Virus record (IMG/VR): IMGVR_UViG_3300024520_000457
Coordinates: 1 to 25,528 of that record
DNA: 25,528 bases
Source: a virus
Direction: 5' to 3' (one strand)
Shown here: piece after piece, positions 6,883 to 13,950 of the stretch
How positions within the stretch are numbered: the first letter of the stretch is position 1
How the letters are laid out: every line of letters begins with the position of its first letter
Position numbers and translations under genes: made by a program
The notes under the pieces: generated by a model
What the model saw: the letters and a program-made list of their open reading frames with translations, nothing else
Database searches by the model: none
Told to the model about the DNA's origin: nothing

Positions 6883-7571
6883 TGAAAGTCCATTGGACAG
6901 TTCCCCAAATGTGGAAGGGTGGAGAATGTTGGATCATTGGAGGTGGGGCAAGCATGCCCAGACAGTTCGGGATTCCTGAAGATGCTATTCAAAATGTGGA
7001 GAGCAAGCAGGACCCCATTTCCATATATTCAGAGTATTTGAAGCCTTTACATGATCGGCATATCATTGGAGCTAATATTGCTTTTATGTTAGGCGATTGG
7101 GTGGATGTCTTGTATTTTTGTGATAGAAATTTTTTTAGAGTGCATCAAGATCAGATACAAGAGTTTCCTAATATCAAAGCAACATGTGTTTCAACTTTGA
7201 CTCAGGCTTTTCCTTGCCATAGAATTAAGCGATTGAAAAGGGATATGGCTTATGGTCTAACTCCAAAAAGAGATGCCATAAGATGGAACGGGAATAGCGG
7301 AGCAGCGGCAATTAACTTTGCTGCACATACTGGAGTAAAAAGAATTTTATTACTAGGATTTGATATGCATGATCAGCATGGAAGAAGTCATTGGCATGAG
7401 GGATTTCCTCAGTATACCAAAAAGACGGATCCTCATAATTACAAAAGATTTCTGAGAGGCTTTCCAGCGATTGCATTGGAGGCTAAGAAAAGAGGGATTG
7501 AAATATTGAATGTCAATCCAGATAGCAAGTTAGGTGTTTTTGAAAAAGTAAAATTGAAAGATGTAATATGA
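6882..7571 (+). CDS. MptE/DUF115-like protein, putative sugar or nucleotide transferase
   Basis: The 229-residue protein has the pattern of MptE-like/DUF115 Rossmann-type proteins: CWIIGGGASM (16-25), an aspartate-rich DVLYFCDRNFF (75-85), and GNSGAAAINFAAHTGVKRIL followed by LLGFDMHDQHG (137-167). In this family the 'GGG' loop and 'N-S-G-x-x-A ... G-F-D' segment form the nucleotide site. Relatives include 6-hydroxymethylpterin diphosphokinase and flagellin or sialic acid modification proteins; phage members are often unassigned. First gene of an eight-gene coupled module, with its start inside the stop of the head-block gene. I favour a glycan role from context, not from specific residues. 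Confidence 0.7.
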   Translation: MKVHWTVPQMWKGGECWIIGGGASMPRQFGIPEDAIQNVESKQDPISIYSEYLKPLHDRHIIGANIAFMLGDWVDVLYFCDRNFFRVHQDQIQEFPNIKATCVSTLTQAFPCHRIKRLKRDMAYGLTPKRDAIRWNGNSGAAAINFAAHTGVKRILLLGFDMHDQHGRSHWHEGFPQYTKKTDPHNYKRFLRGFPAIALEAKKRGIEILNVNPDSKLGVFEKVKLKDVI

Positions 7572-8338
7572 TTATACATCAAGCATATACTTCTATTCCG
7601 ATTAGTAAATTCAAGTTCCGTTCCTTGTTTGGGATGGATGAGTGTGGAGATATTAATTCGCCGTTATTAGTTTTTGGGATGTATCGAAAAGAGGATGTGC
7701 GAATGGTGCTAAGACATAGCCGTGGAAGAAAGACAGTTATTGTATGGTTGGGAAATGATTCTACAAAAGTTGATCTGAGTAAAGTGCGATCTGAAAATAT
7801 AATTCATACGACTTGGTTGCCTAGAGTAAAAGAGTATTTGAAATTGAATGGAGATATTGATTGCATCCTCCTTAAATTCCCCGCTCATGAGAAACCAAAT
7901 CCAATGGTATTAGGTCCTAGAGTTTACGCTTATTTACAAAAGGGCAAACCAAAATATCATGGAAGTGATACTGTACTGGATTTAGATATGTCCTATCCTT
8001 TATTGGTTGGAGATCATAGTGTGCCAAGACAAGAGTGGTGGAATGGGATAGGTGATAAGTGGTACCGTAAATCATTCATCGGATTATTCTTGAGTGAGTA
8101 TACAGGAGGAGGATGTGGAATTGTTGAAATGGGATTGAGGGGAAGGAAGGTTATTACAAATGTTTTAAATCTCCCTCATTGTATCCCATGGAAAACGAAA
8201 GAGGATGTGGAGGCTATTATTGAAAGAGAAGCAGAGCATATCGGCATTCAAGATACTTATTTGGCGGAAGAGGTTTATGCTTCTCTAGCGAAAGGAAAAG
8301 ATTTGGAGCATTTTGATTTGGAAAGGATGGCTGCATGA
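7568..8338 (+). CDS. GT-B-like glycosyltransferase
   Basis: The 256-residue protein shows a GT-B C-terminal pattern: VYAYLQKGKPKYHGSDTV (120-137), then SFIGLFLSEYTGGGCGIVEM (169-188), then GLRGRKVITN (189-198). This follows the usual 'E-x-x-G-x-x-(v/i)-x-E-x-x-x-x-G-(r/k)-x-(v/i)' donor-binding region of glycosyltransferase families 1/4. The N-terminal half is shorter than in full GT-B enzymes (usually 350 or more residues), so it may be a reduced or atypical member. It overlaps its neighbours by 4 bases on both sides. It would transfer an activated sugar to a glycan or protein acceptor; donor and acceptor cannot be told from sequence. Confidence 0.6.
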   Translation: MIIHQAYTSIPISKFKFRSLFGMDECGDINSPLLVFGMYRKEDVRMVLRHSRGRKTVIVWLGNDSTKVDLSKVRSENIIHTTWLPRVKEYLKLNGDIDCILLKFPAHEKPNPMVLGPRVYAYLQKGKPKYHGSDTVLDLDMSYPLLVGDHSVPRQEWWNGIGDKWYRKSFIGLFLSEYTGGGCGIVEMGLRGRKVITNVLNLPHCIPWKTKEDVEAIIEREAEHIGIQDTYLAEEVYASLAKGKDLEHFDLERMAA

Positions 8339-8997
8339 AAAAGGTATTAGTTTTATCCAGAGAACACATCATACCACTTCTTCATTTTAGAAGGGCAGTG
8401 AGAGTGCTGGGCATAAAGGATGTTAAGTTTCATTATTGTTTTTTCTTTGATCCGATTGAATGCCGGACAATTATTAATAATTATGATTTAGTAATAAGTG
8501 TTCATTATCCTCATATCCTTTCAGCGGACCTTGTTGATAATATCAGATGTATAAACATTCACCCCGGTTATAATCCTCACAATAAAGGATGGTTTCCGCA
8601 TATATTTTCAATGGCAAATAAAGATAAGATTGGAGTTACTATTCATGAGATGAGTGCTCAGCCAGATGCAGGTCCAATTATTTGCAGGGAAGAAGTTAAG
8701 GCAGCATGCAATGATACTTCTAATGAGGTATATAATCGAATCCTGAATAAGGAATTTGAAATGATGCATAAATGGTTAAAAAGAATAATTGACTGGGAGT
8801 ATGAATTGCAGGAACCTACGGCAGGGAATTATAACAGCAAATCTGATTTTGATGATTTGTGTAAATTGGATTTAAATCATGTGGGAAGTTTTGCAGATCA
8901 TTTGGATATTCTGAAAGCCCTATCCCATGATGGAATGAAGAATGCTTATATTGAAAAGGACGGAGAAAAATATTACTTAGAATTGAAGTTTTTATGA
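8335..8997 (+). CDS. Sugar N-formyltransferase, dTDP-4-amino-4,6-dideoxyhexose type
   Basis: The 220-residue protein matches the formyltransferase (Formyl_trans_N) fold that transfers formyl from N10-formyltetrahydrofolate to an amino group. The stretch CINIHPGYNPHNKGWFPHIF (72-91) then IGVTIHEM (99-106) and PDAGPII (110-116) carries the catalytic triad Asn74, His76, Asp111. 'NIHPGYNPxNxGWFP' and 'IGVTIHEM' are closer to sugar N-formyltransferases (VioF/FdtF-type, making Qui4NFo or Qui3NFo) than to methionyl-tRNA formyltransferase, which has a 'RG' loop and a C-terminal OB domain that is absent here. It directly precedes an aminotransferase gene that could supply the amino sugar. Confidence 0.82.
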   Translation: MKKVLVLSREHIIPLLHFRRAVRVLGIKDVKFHYCFFFDPIECRTIINNYDLVISVHYPHILSADLVDNIRCINIHPGYNPHNKGWFPHIFSMANKDKIGVTIHEMSAQPDAGPIICREEVKAACNDTSNEVYNRILNKEFEMMHKWLKRIIDWEYELQEPTAGNYNSKSDFDDLCKLDLNHVGSFADHLDILKALSHDGMKNAYIEKDGEKYYLELKFL

Positions 8998-9614
8998 TGG
9001 CAAAGGATGAATATATAATAACAGAATTGTTTGAGGAGAAGGTAGCTGAGTATACTGGATCTCCTTATGCTATTGCAGTTGATAATTGCAGCAATGCATT
9101 ATTCTTATGCCTCATGTATGTAGGGATTAAAGGAAAGACAATTCATATTCCATCATGCACATATATGTCGGTTCCTTGTGCTGTTATTAATGCAGGGGGA
9201 ATAGTTGATTTTACGGATAGACCATTTCAAGGTATTTATTATCTGAGTCCTACTAAAGTGATTGACGCGGCTTTAAGATTTACGTGGGATATGTATATTG
9301 AAAAGAGTTTTATGTGCCTCAGCTTTACAGGACCTTATAAGCATTTGAAATTAGGAAAGGGTGGGATGATTTTGACAGATAATAAAGATGCTTATGAGTG
9401 GTTTAAGAAAGCAAGGAACTCAGGGAGGAATGAGTGCTCGTATATGGATGATGATTTTCAGATGACTGGGTGGAACTTTTATATGCCTCCTGAAACAGCA
9501 GCTAGAGGGGTTCAATTAATGAGAGGGTTTTATTCTCCAGATGGATCAGCAAAATTTATGACTGATGCGAAAGGAACTTATCCTGACCTATCAAAATTTA
9601 AAGTATATCAATGA
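8994..9614 (+). CDS. Short DegT/DnrJ/EryC1-type sugar aminotransferase
   Basis: The 206-residue protein follows the N-terminal two-thirds of the PLP-dependent DegT/DnrJ/EryC1/StrS sugar aminotransferases: FEEKVAEYTGSPYAIAVDNC (13-32), HIPSCTYMSVPCAVINAGG (51-69), VIDAALRF with Asp91 (the PLP-nitrogen partner position), LSFTGPYKHLKLGKGG with Lys116 as the likely Schiff-base lysine, then TGWNFYMPPETAARGVQL. The usual G-E-G-G reads G-K-G-G, and one extra residue lies between Ser-Phe and Lys. Full-length enzymes have about 370 residues; the C-terminal domain is missing and the next gene starts straight away with a 4-base overlap. It is either a compact phage form or a decayed enzyme. With the formyltransferase it would make an N-formylamino sugar. 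Confidence 0.7.
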   Translation: MMAKDEYIITELFEEKVAEYTGSPYAIAVDNCSNALFLCLMYVGIKGKTIHIPSCTYMSVPCAVINAGGIVDFTDRPFQGIYYLSPTKVIDAALRFTWDMYIEKSFMCLSFTGPYKHLKLGKGGMILTDNKDAYEWFKKARNSGRNECSYMDDDFQMTGWNFYMPPETAARGVQLMRGFYSPDGSAKFMTDAKGTYPDLSKFKVYQ

Positions 9615-10255
9615 TAAATCAAAAACCTATATTGATTGCAGGATGTCCAAGATCAGGAACAACGATGTTGGCTGGATTACTTCATTACCATGGAGTATGG
9701 GTGGGAAGAAGTAGAACGACAATGTATCCGGGTTCTAATTCTAATTTTGGAAGTGAGAATCTTGATATAAAGGAGATCATGAAACAAGAGGGCGATCTTA
9801 TTGGATATAAACATAAGAATTGGAGTGCTGATCTGCCTATAAAACCACAGACAGATACAGCTGTTTTGAAAAAGGCAATTGAAGCATTTGTCCCTCATGA
9901 TCAACCATGGTTAGTAAAGACTTCTTGGACTTTAATTTTTTATGAGTTTTGGAAGGAAGCTTATCCTGATGCATATTGGATTTTCCCATATAGGGAGGAG
10001 CAGAGTATTTTGGATAGTATGGATAGACACCCGGGCATGGCAAAACGTTTTGATAAAGTGAAGAGAGATTATGTGACGGCTTTAATGGAAAGACAAATTG
10101 ATGTGCGATTAGCTGTTAGAAAACATTTTCAAGTGGATGTAAAAAAAGTATCACAAATGAATCTTTCCCAGATTACTTGGTTGTTTGATTTTTTGGATAT
10201 GAAAGTGAGTAAGGAAGTTATATATGATTGGATTGAACCTGAATTAATGTCATGA
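9611..10255 (+). CDS. Sulfotransferase (PAPS-dependent), first of two
   Basis: The 214-residue protein has a 5'-phosphosulfate-binding loop at the N-terminus, PILIAGCPRSGTTMLAGLL (6-24), with GCPRSGTT at 11-18. The 3'-phosphate-binding pattern Arg-x7-Ser is seen at Arg128 and Ser136 in YWIFPYREEQSILDS. Both are typical of sulfotransferases that move sulfate from PAPS to a hydroxyl or amino group of a glycan. The protein is compact (families usually have 250-300 residues), with no transmembrane anchor. It is coupled by 4-base overlaps to the aminotransferase gene and the next glycosyltransferase. A general P-loop kinase is less likely because the loop is 'PRSGTT' rather than 'GKT'. Confidence 0.8.
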   Translation: MINQKPILIAGCPRSGTTMLAGLLHYHGVWVGRSRTTMYPGSNSNFGSENLDIKEIMKQEGDLIGYKHKNWSADLPIKPQTDTAVLKKAIEAFVPHDQPWLVKTSWTLIFYEFWKEAYPDAYWIFPYREEQSILDSMDRHPGMAKRFDKVKRDYVTALMERQIDVRLAVRKHFQVDVKKVSQMNLSQITWLFDFLDMKVSKEVIYDWIEPELMS

Positions 10256-10923
10256 ACATAGTATGTCTATATTGGATACCTCATGATGGTCCTACTTTTA
10301 GGGGACGAGATTTTTCTATACAGGATGTGGAGCGATTAGCTGATAATGTAGCTAGGAATATGGACTGTCCATATAATTTCTATGTTTTGACTAATTATGT
10401 AGGTGATGATTTAGGATTTGATACAATTCCTTTGCAGCATAATTTTCCGGGCTGGTGGAGTAAGATGGAGTTGCATCGTCCTGATCTTCCAGAGGGTAGA
10501 ACATTGTATCTGGATTTGGATACTCATATTGTAGGGAATCTTCAACCAATCTTGGATTACTCAGGAGATTTGGTAATGTTTAAATCTATATTCTGGACAG
10601 TCAAGCCTCAAATAGTAAGAAGGTATCAAGCTGCTACAATGTTATTTGATTCTGGCACTCCTGTAATGACTGAGGTCTGGGACAGATTCATTTCTAATCC
10701 GAATAGATGGATGAAGGAGTATAGAAGTGATCAAGATGTGATGGGTGATTGGATTCCAGATCAGAAGACATTTCCAAAAGCATGGATGATGAAGCTAGGA
10801 GATTGTTTAAGAATAAAAGCATTACCAAATGAGTGTATTATTGTGACAGGACAGCCAAGGAATGTTTCATTTAGGGATACGGATAAATTTCCGTGGCATG
10901 GATTTAATCAGATAGCATCATGA
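10252..10923 (+). CDS. GT-A glycosyltransferase with a DxD motif, first of two
   Basis: The 223-residue protein has the features of a GT-A glycosyltransferase: an N-terminal NIVCLYWIPHDGP, a 'Y-N-F-Y-V-L-T-N' strand (41-48) typical of families related to GT8, WWSKMELH, and the metal-binding DLD at Asp88/Asp90 in LYLDLDTHIVGNL. The C-terminal part has SDQDVMGDW (the 'D-Q' near the acceptor site) and FPWHGF. It has no signal or membrane segment, so it would act in the cytoplasm, on a nucleotide-activated sugar. Its neighbour downstream has the same layout, so the two probably add two successive sugars or the same sugar to different acceptors. Confidence 0.75.
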   Translation: MNIVCLYWIPHDGPTFRGRDFSIQDVERLADNVARNMDCPYNFYVLTNYVGDDLGFDTIPLQHNFPGWWSKMELHRPDLPEGRTLYLDLDTHIVGNLQPILDYSGDLVMFKSIFWTVKPQIVRRYQAATMLFDSGTPVMTEVWDRFISNPNRWMKEYRSDQDVMGDWIPDQKTFPKAWMMKLGDCLRIKALPNECIIVTGQPRNVSFRDTDKFPWHGFNQIAS

Positions 10924-11672
10924 AACCAGTATATGTAATTTGTTTTTATTGGCAAGGAGAAAGATGGCAGGAGCAGGGAATGAACTATGACAAGGTAGAG
11001 GATCCCGGTTTTAGAAAGCATCTAGCCAGAACGGGGCCTCTGACTCATGAAATGGTTTGCCGGTATGTTGATAATTTATATTTTGGAGTCAAAAAATGGG
11101 CAGTCCATCCTTTCAAGTTTATCTGTTTCACTAATGATGATTTGGATGTGGATGAGAGAATAGAGATTAGGGAATTTCAATCAGTGGTTAAGGAGGGAGT
11201 GATGCCTAGAATGTTTATGTATAGCAAAGCTGCTGGATTGTTTGGACATCAGGTGCTCTGTTTAGATATTGATGTGGTCATTACAGGCTCTCTAAGGGAC
11301 TTAATGAACTATGATGGACTCTATTGTACCCGGACGAGTTTTGCCGGTCCAGACAAAGGGAAATTGGATGGAGATATACAGAGCTTCCAAGCTGGGAAAG
11401 AAATGGAAGATATATTTTGGAAGCCACTGATTGATGATCCTGAGAAGGCTAAAGAAATATCACAAGGACGAGAACGATTCTGGGTACGACATGTGATGAA
11501 TGGGAAAGCTGATTTGTGGAATGATGTTGCCCCTGATCAAGTGCTGAGTTACAAAAGACATGTTATGAAAAATAATAAGGAGTTGCCGGAGAATGCTAGA
11601 ATCATTAGTTGTCACGGTCATCCTAGACCTCATATAATAAACGAACAATGGAGAAAAGACAATTGGGAATAG
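10920..11672 (+). CDS. GT-A glycosyltransferase with a DxD motif, second of two
   Basis: The 250-residue protein is a relative of the preceding one: VYVICFYWQGERW (4-16), VCRYVDNLYFGVKKW (46-60), FKFICFTND (65-73), MYSKAAGLFG (100-109), then the DxD at Asp116/Asp118 in VLCLDIDVVITGSL. The downstream APDQVLSY and the final CHGHPRPH (the usual 'F-H-G-x-P-(k/r)-P' close to the end of such enzymes) support the call. It overlaps the next gene by 25 bases, the longest overlap in the module. It would act in the cytoplasm, on an activated sugar; donor and acceptor are not evident. Confidence 0.75.
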   Translation: MKPVYVICFYWQGERWQEQGMNYDKVEDPGFRKHLARTGPLTHEMVCRYVDNLYFGVKKWAVHPFKFICFTNDDLDVDERIEIREFQSVVKEGVMPRMFMYSKAAGLFGHQVLCLDIDVVITGSLRDLMNYDGLYCTRTSFAGPDKGKLDGDIQSFQAGKEMEDIFWKPLIDDPEKAKEISQGRERFWVRHVMNGKADLWNDVAPDQVLSYKRHVMKNNKELPENARIISCHGHPRPHIINEQWRKDNWE

Positions 11673-12352
11673 AAAAGTCGCCAATCCTAATCACGGGATG
11701 CGCACGATCAGGTACTAGCATGATGGCTGGTATCATTGATATATGTGGAGGGTTTGGCGGAATGACTGCCGGACCAAATAAGCATAATGCTAAAGGAATG
11801 TTTGAGAATCTCAGGATTAAGATGGAAGCAGATAAACCATACTTAAGTTCATTGGGAGTTGACCCGAAAGGACAAGGACCATTACCTGATACTAAGAAAT
11901 TGAGAATTCCAACTGATTGGAAAGAGACGGTTGATAATATCATTCTCCAGCAGGGATATAAAGAAGGAGCTTGGTATTATAAGGGAGCAAGGACTTGTTT
12001 GTATTGGCCGGTATGGGCTTATGCTTATCCGAATGCTAAATGGATTATAGTGAGGAGGAGGAGTTCGGACATTGCAGACTCTTGTTTGAAAACTGCTTTC
12101 ATGAATAAGTATCAGACATTTGATGAGTGGATTAAGTGGGTGAATCAGCATGAAAAGAAATGGACGGAAATGTTTGTGGCAGGATTAAATTGCAAACAGA
12201 TATGGCCGGAAAGAATTATAAGAGGAAATTATGAGCAAGTACATGAAATGATTGAGTGGCTAGGCCTAGAATGGAGGCCTAAAGAAGTTATGAATTTTAT
12301 TGAACCCAAGCTCTGGAAAGCAAGAGTGAAAGAAGGAATCATAAAAAATTAA
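11648..12352 (+). CDS. Sulfotransferase (PAPS-dependent), second of two
   Basis: The 234-residue protein has the PAPS loop SPILITGCARSGTSMMAGII (11-30), with GCARSGTS at 17-24, followed by the Arg-x7-Ser pattern (Arg137, Ser145) in VRRRSSDIADSC. It resembles the sulfotransferase 1.4 kb upstream in layout (loop near residue 15, 'YPxA-W-I' before the arginine) but has diverged, so the two may sulfate different positions. An N-x-x-M-F-E-N segment (47-54) just after the loop is also seen in other phage members. It ends the carbohydrate module; the next gene, a connector, starts 5 bases later. The first ATG is used because it lies in the coupled overlap. Confidence 0.8.
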   Translation: MEKRQLGIEKSPILITGCARSGTSMMAGIIDICGGFGGMTAGPNKHNAKGMFENLRIKMEADKPYLSSLGVDPKGQGPLPDTKKLRIPTDWKETVDNIILQQGYKEGAWYYKGARTCLYWPVWAYAYPNAKWIIVRRRSSDIADSCLKTAFMNKYQTFDEWIKWVNQHEKKWTEMFVAGLNCKQIWPERIIRGNYEQVHEMIEWLGLEWRPKEVMNFIEPKLWKARVKEGIIKN

Positions 12353-12357
12353 TTGAT

Positions 12358-12750
12358 ATGGCAAATAGAACAACATTTGGAGAAGTACAAAAGATTTCGG
12401 ATACGGCATTGGCGGATGCAGATATAACTAGTGTTATTGATTTTGCTAATCGTATTGTGACAGATACAGTAGGGTCAGAGAGTTTGAGTGCAGCAGTCTT
12501 GAAAGATATTGAGACTTGGTTAACTGCTCATCTGATAGCTATTGGAAAAGAGCGACAACCCAATGCAGAGAAGGTAGGAGATATTTGGCTGACATTTGAT
12601 AAGAATGAAAGGGTTGGATTGGGTTCTACCAAATATGGACAGATGGTTTTATTTTTGGATACATCTGGGAAGTTCCAAGCTGGGACAATGAAGAAGGCTA
12701 GGATTAGAGCCATGAAACAAATTGACACCACTAGATCATTTTCAGGATGA
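12358..12750 (+). CDS. Head-tail connector (adaptor) protein
   Basis: The 130-residue protein has the helical pattern of head-tail adaptors of the HK97 gp6/DUF4054 sort: ITSVIDFANRIVTDTV (about 24-39), then LSAAVLKDIETWLTAHLIAI (about 43-62), then KVGDIWLTFD, GLGSTKYGQMVLFLDTSGKF. The 'LS-x-x-x-L-x-x-I-E-x-W-L-x-A-H-L ... TxYGQ' order is characteristic. It would form a ring beneath the portal. It is followed by stopper, neck and terminator genes in the usual order. The head-tail genes resume here after the eight-gene carbohydrate module, with no gap beyond 5 bases. Confidence 0.75.
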   Translation: MANRTTFGEVQKISDTALADADITSVIDFANRIVTDTVGSESLSAAVLKDIETWLTAHLIAIGKERQPNAEKVGDIWLTFDKNERVGLGSTKYGQMVLFLDTSGKFQAGTMKKARIRAMKQIDTTRSFSG

Positions 12751-13112
12751 GCATTGAAGCATTTATAAAAAGACTTTGCAAGAGTGATACCGTTGTGTAT
12801 TGGGCATCTCCTTCTGAGGAATCGGATGGATCTTTCGGCTTTGATGCAGGAGCAGAGATTACTTGTTTTTGGAAAGAAGAAACAGAAGTATTTACAGATG
12901 CTAATGGAAAGGAGATGATTTCAAATGCGATGGTATATGTGGAACAGGATTTGGATGAACAAGGGATGATCTTCCACGGAGCTTTAACTGATTTGACTGC
13001 AGGACAAATAGCAGACCCAAAGACAGTTCAGGCTGCTTATGAGATTAAGAAATTTATCAAATTGGAATCTATGTATCAAACGGGAGAATATAAGAGGACA
13101 GCAATGATATAA
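12747..13112 (+). CDS. Head closure/stopper-like protein
   Basis: The 121-residue protein fits head closure (stopper) proteins by position and pattern: a DTVVYWASPSEESDGSFGFD start, ITCFWKEETEVFTDANGKEM (38-57), where the 'C-x-W' and 'D-x-x-G' steps correspond to the beta-barrel of stoppers, and a long strand-rich middle (SNAMVYVEQDLDEQGMIF). There is no catalytic motif. It overlaps the connector by 4 bases and is followed 2 bases later by the neck gene. Order connector, stopper, neck, terminator, tail tube is the classical siphovirus order, so the call depends mostly on context. Confidence 0.6.
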   Translation: MSIEAFIKRLCKSDTVVYWASPSEESDGSFGFDAGAEITCFWKEETEVFTDANGKEMISNAMVYVEQDLDEQGMIFHGALTDLTAGQIADPKTVQAAYEIKKFIKLESMYQTGEYKRTAMI

Positions 13113-13114
13113 TT

Positions 13115-13501
13115 ATGGCACGAGCGAAATCGGGATTAACAGGAATTGAAAATGTGATGCGGAATCTGAATAAGGAAGCTGCTAAGATTAAGATAAAGTC
13201 AATGGGAGCTTTAACAGATGCAGCCACAATGATTCGTAGAGATATGGACGCAACCCCACCAAAGATTCCTATTGATACAGGAACTTTAAGAGCTAGCTGG
13301 ACAACTGTTCCTGGTCATGGAGTTGCTGGGTTTTTTATGATCATGAGATTCACTGCAGGATATGCCATATATGTTCATGAGATGGAGGGTGCTGATATCA
13401 ATTGGAATCGTCCGGGTAGTGGAGGGAAGTTTTTTGAGAGTGCTTTAGTGAGGAACCAAGAAAATATTTTATTGATTTTTAAAAGAGATTTATCAATATG
13501 A
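13115..13501 (+). CDS. HK97 gp10-like neck protein
   Basis: The 128-residue protein matches the HK97 gp10-like family: a helical N-terminus (about 8-50) with AATMIRRDMDATPP, then PIDTGTLRASWTTVPG ('P-x-DTG-x-L-R-x-S-W', a family signature), FTAGYAIYVHEM ('Y-A-x-Y-V-H-E') and PGSGGKFFESAL near the end. Such proteins sit at the head-tail interface. The length is typical (usually 110-160). Only 2 bases separate it from the stopper gene, and it overlaps the next gene by 4. Confidence 0.85.
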   Translation: MARAKSGLTGIENVMRNLNKEAAKIKIKSMGALTDAATMIRRDMDATPPKIPIDTGTLRASWTTVPGHGVAGFFMIMRFTAGYAIYVHEMEGADINWNRPGSGGKFFESALVRNQENILLIFKRDLSI

Positions 13502-13902
13502 GAAGTGCAGCGAGAGATATAGCAACAATATTGGATGGAGTCAGCTCATTGGGATTGACTAAAGGGACAGATTTATTTCATGCTAGGATGAATGATGATC
13601 CAGATAATCGTGTGACAGTATTTGATAATCCGGGTGGTCCTCCTTTAATTGCTCAGAGGAAAGTAGATAGTGGGTATCATTACTCATCAGTCTCTGTGCA
13701 GGTAAGGAATATAAAGTATAATGATGGATACGCGGTCGCTCAAGCTATTGTAGAGTACTTACATGCTCAAAGTGGAGATGTGGTTGCTGGTACATTATAT
13801 ACACTAATAAGAGCTTTAAACAGTCCACAATTGCTTCATTATGATAAAAATGATCGGCCAATATTTGTAGTTAACTTTGAAGTGCAGAGGAGGAATAATT
13901 AA
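13498..13902 (+). CDS. Tail terminator (minor capsid/tail completion) protein
   Basis: The 134-residue protein fits tail terminators: a helix with IATILDGVSSLGLTKGTDLF, then RVTVFDNPGGPPLIAQRKVD, SVSVQVRNIKYNDGYAVAQA and IVEYLHAQSG, and a C-terminal FVVNFEVQRRNN. The 'V-x-D-x-G-G' and 'v-Q-v-R' pieces and the final 'vNFE-v-x-R' are typical of the minor capsid/terminator group. It would close the tail at the head-proximal end. It comes last in the connector set and is followed by the tail tube gene. Confidence 0.7.
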   Translation: MRSAARDIATILDGVSSLGLTKGTDLFHARMNDDPDNRVTVFDNPGGPPLIAQRKVDSGYHYSSVSVQVRNIKYNDGYAVAQAIVEYLHAQSGDVVAGTLYTLIRALNSPQLLHYDKNDRPIFVVNFEVQRRNN

Positions 13903-13950
13903 TATGTTAATTTTATATATATGTTTAATTAAACAAGAAAGGAGTATTTT
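13903..13950 (+). promoter_or_regulatory. Spacer before the tail tube gene: palindrome and Shine-Dalgarno
   Basis: This A/T-rich gap holds a perfect 12-base palindrome, GTTTAATTAAAC (13923-13934), and the strong ribosome site AAAGGAG 7 bases before the start at 13951. The palindrome might be an operator or a chance A/T-rich sequence. I see no promoter pair. Confidence 0.4.

Noticed and set aside
6882-12352. Module acting on phage DNA bases
   Set aside because: Glycosyl- and aminotransferases can modify DNA, but no hydroxymethylase, thymidylate synthase-like or nucleotide kinase gene is seen here, and the formyl- and sulfotransferases fit glycans better. Not excluded by sequence alone.
13923-13934. 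GTTTAATTAAAC palindrome as an operator
   Set aside because: A perfect 12-base palindrome, but in a very A/T-rich spacer, seen once and with no promoter pair; kept only as a note.
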